Assembly: GCA_905197955.1 (NCBI GenBank) | Contig: CAJKAR010000069.1 | Location: 1 to 13,712, forward strand | DNA: 13,712 nucleotides | DNA from: an uncultured Lentisphaeria bacterium | GTDB lineage: Bacteria; Verrucomicrobiota; Lentisphaeria; Victivallales; UBA1829 | Direction: 5' to 3' | In this document: positions 13,573 through 13,712 of the stretch, piece by piece | Position numbering within the stretch: the first letter of the stretch is position 1 | Layout: each line of letters opens with the position of its first letter | Notes under the pieces: generated by a model | The model's input: only the letters and a program-made list of their open reading frames with translations | The model's database searches: none | Told to the model about the DNA's origin: nothing | Position numbers and translations under genes: made by a program

Positions 13573-13701
13573 GTTGGTGGCTTCTCGCCCCCAACACCCC
13601 TCGGCAGGACCACGGGCCCTGCACCCTGCGCCGGAATTTCAAATTCCGGCTTACTCCTTTTCCGGCACCTGCCGGGCAAAGGGCAAACCCATGGTTCGCC
13701 C
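13573..13701 (-). repeat. right-edge string of five regularly spaced hairpins (non-coding)
   Basis: Positions 13521-13712 hold no credible gene. Five inverted repeats follow one another. 13573-13595 has arms GTTGG and CCAAC plus GGC/GCC. 13604-13622 has GCAGG and CCTGC. 13630-13650 has GCCGGAATT and AATTCCGGC around TCA. 13662-13675 is CCGGCACCTGCCGG. 13681-13701 has GGGC and GCCC with ACC/GGT around CAT. Centres are about 29, 27, 28 and 23 bp apart. Two of the mismatches on the + strand (A-C at 13609/13617 and 13685/13697) become G-U pairs if the - strand is transcribed, hinting at selection on a leftward RNA. Serial GC-rich hairpins of this look are, from memory, scattered between genes in several gut bacteria without an agreed name. 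Confidence 0.72.
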
Positions 13702-13712
13702 TCTGCACTCCC

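Noticed and set aside
13573..13701. CRISPR array at the right edge because of regular spacing
   Set aside because: The stems differ in sequence from one another, so there is no shared direct repeat, and no cas gene is present.
1..13712. Mobile element or defence island
   Set aside because: No integrase, transposase, toxin-antitoxin pair, nuclease/helicase module or target-site duplications were seen. Gene types and base composition look chromosomal throughout.

Overview
The window reads like chromosome from a member of the Lentisphaerota (Victivallis-like), or at least the wider PVC group. The main pointer is a type II/IV-pseudopilin-like protein with the leader core FSLVELLVVIAVIAILAG and an H-X9-DG motif near its C-terminus, a type strongly expanded in those lineages. 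The NagB and NagA variants and the moderate GC content fit. The placement comes from protein features only; no rRNA or other marker is present.

Layout. (1) Positions 1-239 hold no gene but carry a string of short, near-perfect hairpins. (2) Positions 240-3273 (-) look like one leftward operon: a CapA-type metallophosphatase-fold protein, a MarC-family membrane protein (ATGA overlap with capA), and a CE15 glucuronoyl-esterase-like hydrolase. As written, the sequence has a frame break inside the esterase (about 1161-1180) and lacks the expected stop between MarC and the esterase (C5 tract, 1422-1426). (3) Positions 3274-3456 form a divergent control region with promoter candidates on both strands and an inverted repeat. 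It separates this operon from a rightward AraC-family regulator (3457-4368). (4) A large U32-family protein (4387-6594, -), probably an RNA-hydroxylation factor of the RlhA/TrhP type, converges on araC. (5) A second divergent promoter region (about 6595-6831) also drives rightward an acyl-CoA synthetase-like gene, rsmE and a small His/Cys membrane protein, tightly packed. (6) A pseudopilin with a His/acid-rich insert follows (9738-10448) and ends at a good intrinsic terminator. (7) A consensus-like promoter with an overlapping operator drives a ROK regulator, nagB and nagA (10687-13520). (8) Positions 13521-13712 hold no gene but carry five hairpins spaced 22-29 bp apart.

How the genes work together. 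The clearest pathway is amino-sugar catabolism: NagA deacetylates GlcNAc-6-P, NagB turns GlcN-6-P into Fru-6-P plus ammonia, and the ROK protein is probably the autoregulated repressor. No GlcNAc transporter or kinase is in the window. The ROK protein has lost its catalytic and zinc-site residues, so it is probably a pure sensor. The AraC regulator probably controls the capA-marC-esterase operon. The acyl-CoA synthetase, RsmE and U32 genes look like housekeeping.

No CRISPR array, tRNA, rRNA, integrase, transposase or recognisable defence system was seen. The items most worth a second look are the hairpin strings at both edges, the double frame anomaly around marC/esterase, the His/Cys protein plus His-rich pseudopilin pair, the minimal sandwich-less NagA, and the altered active-site motifs in the ROK protein and the acyl-CoA synthetase.
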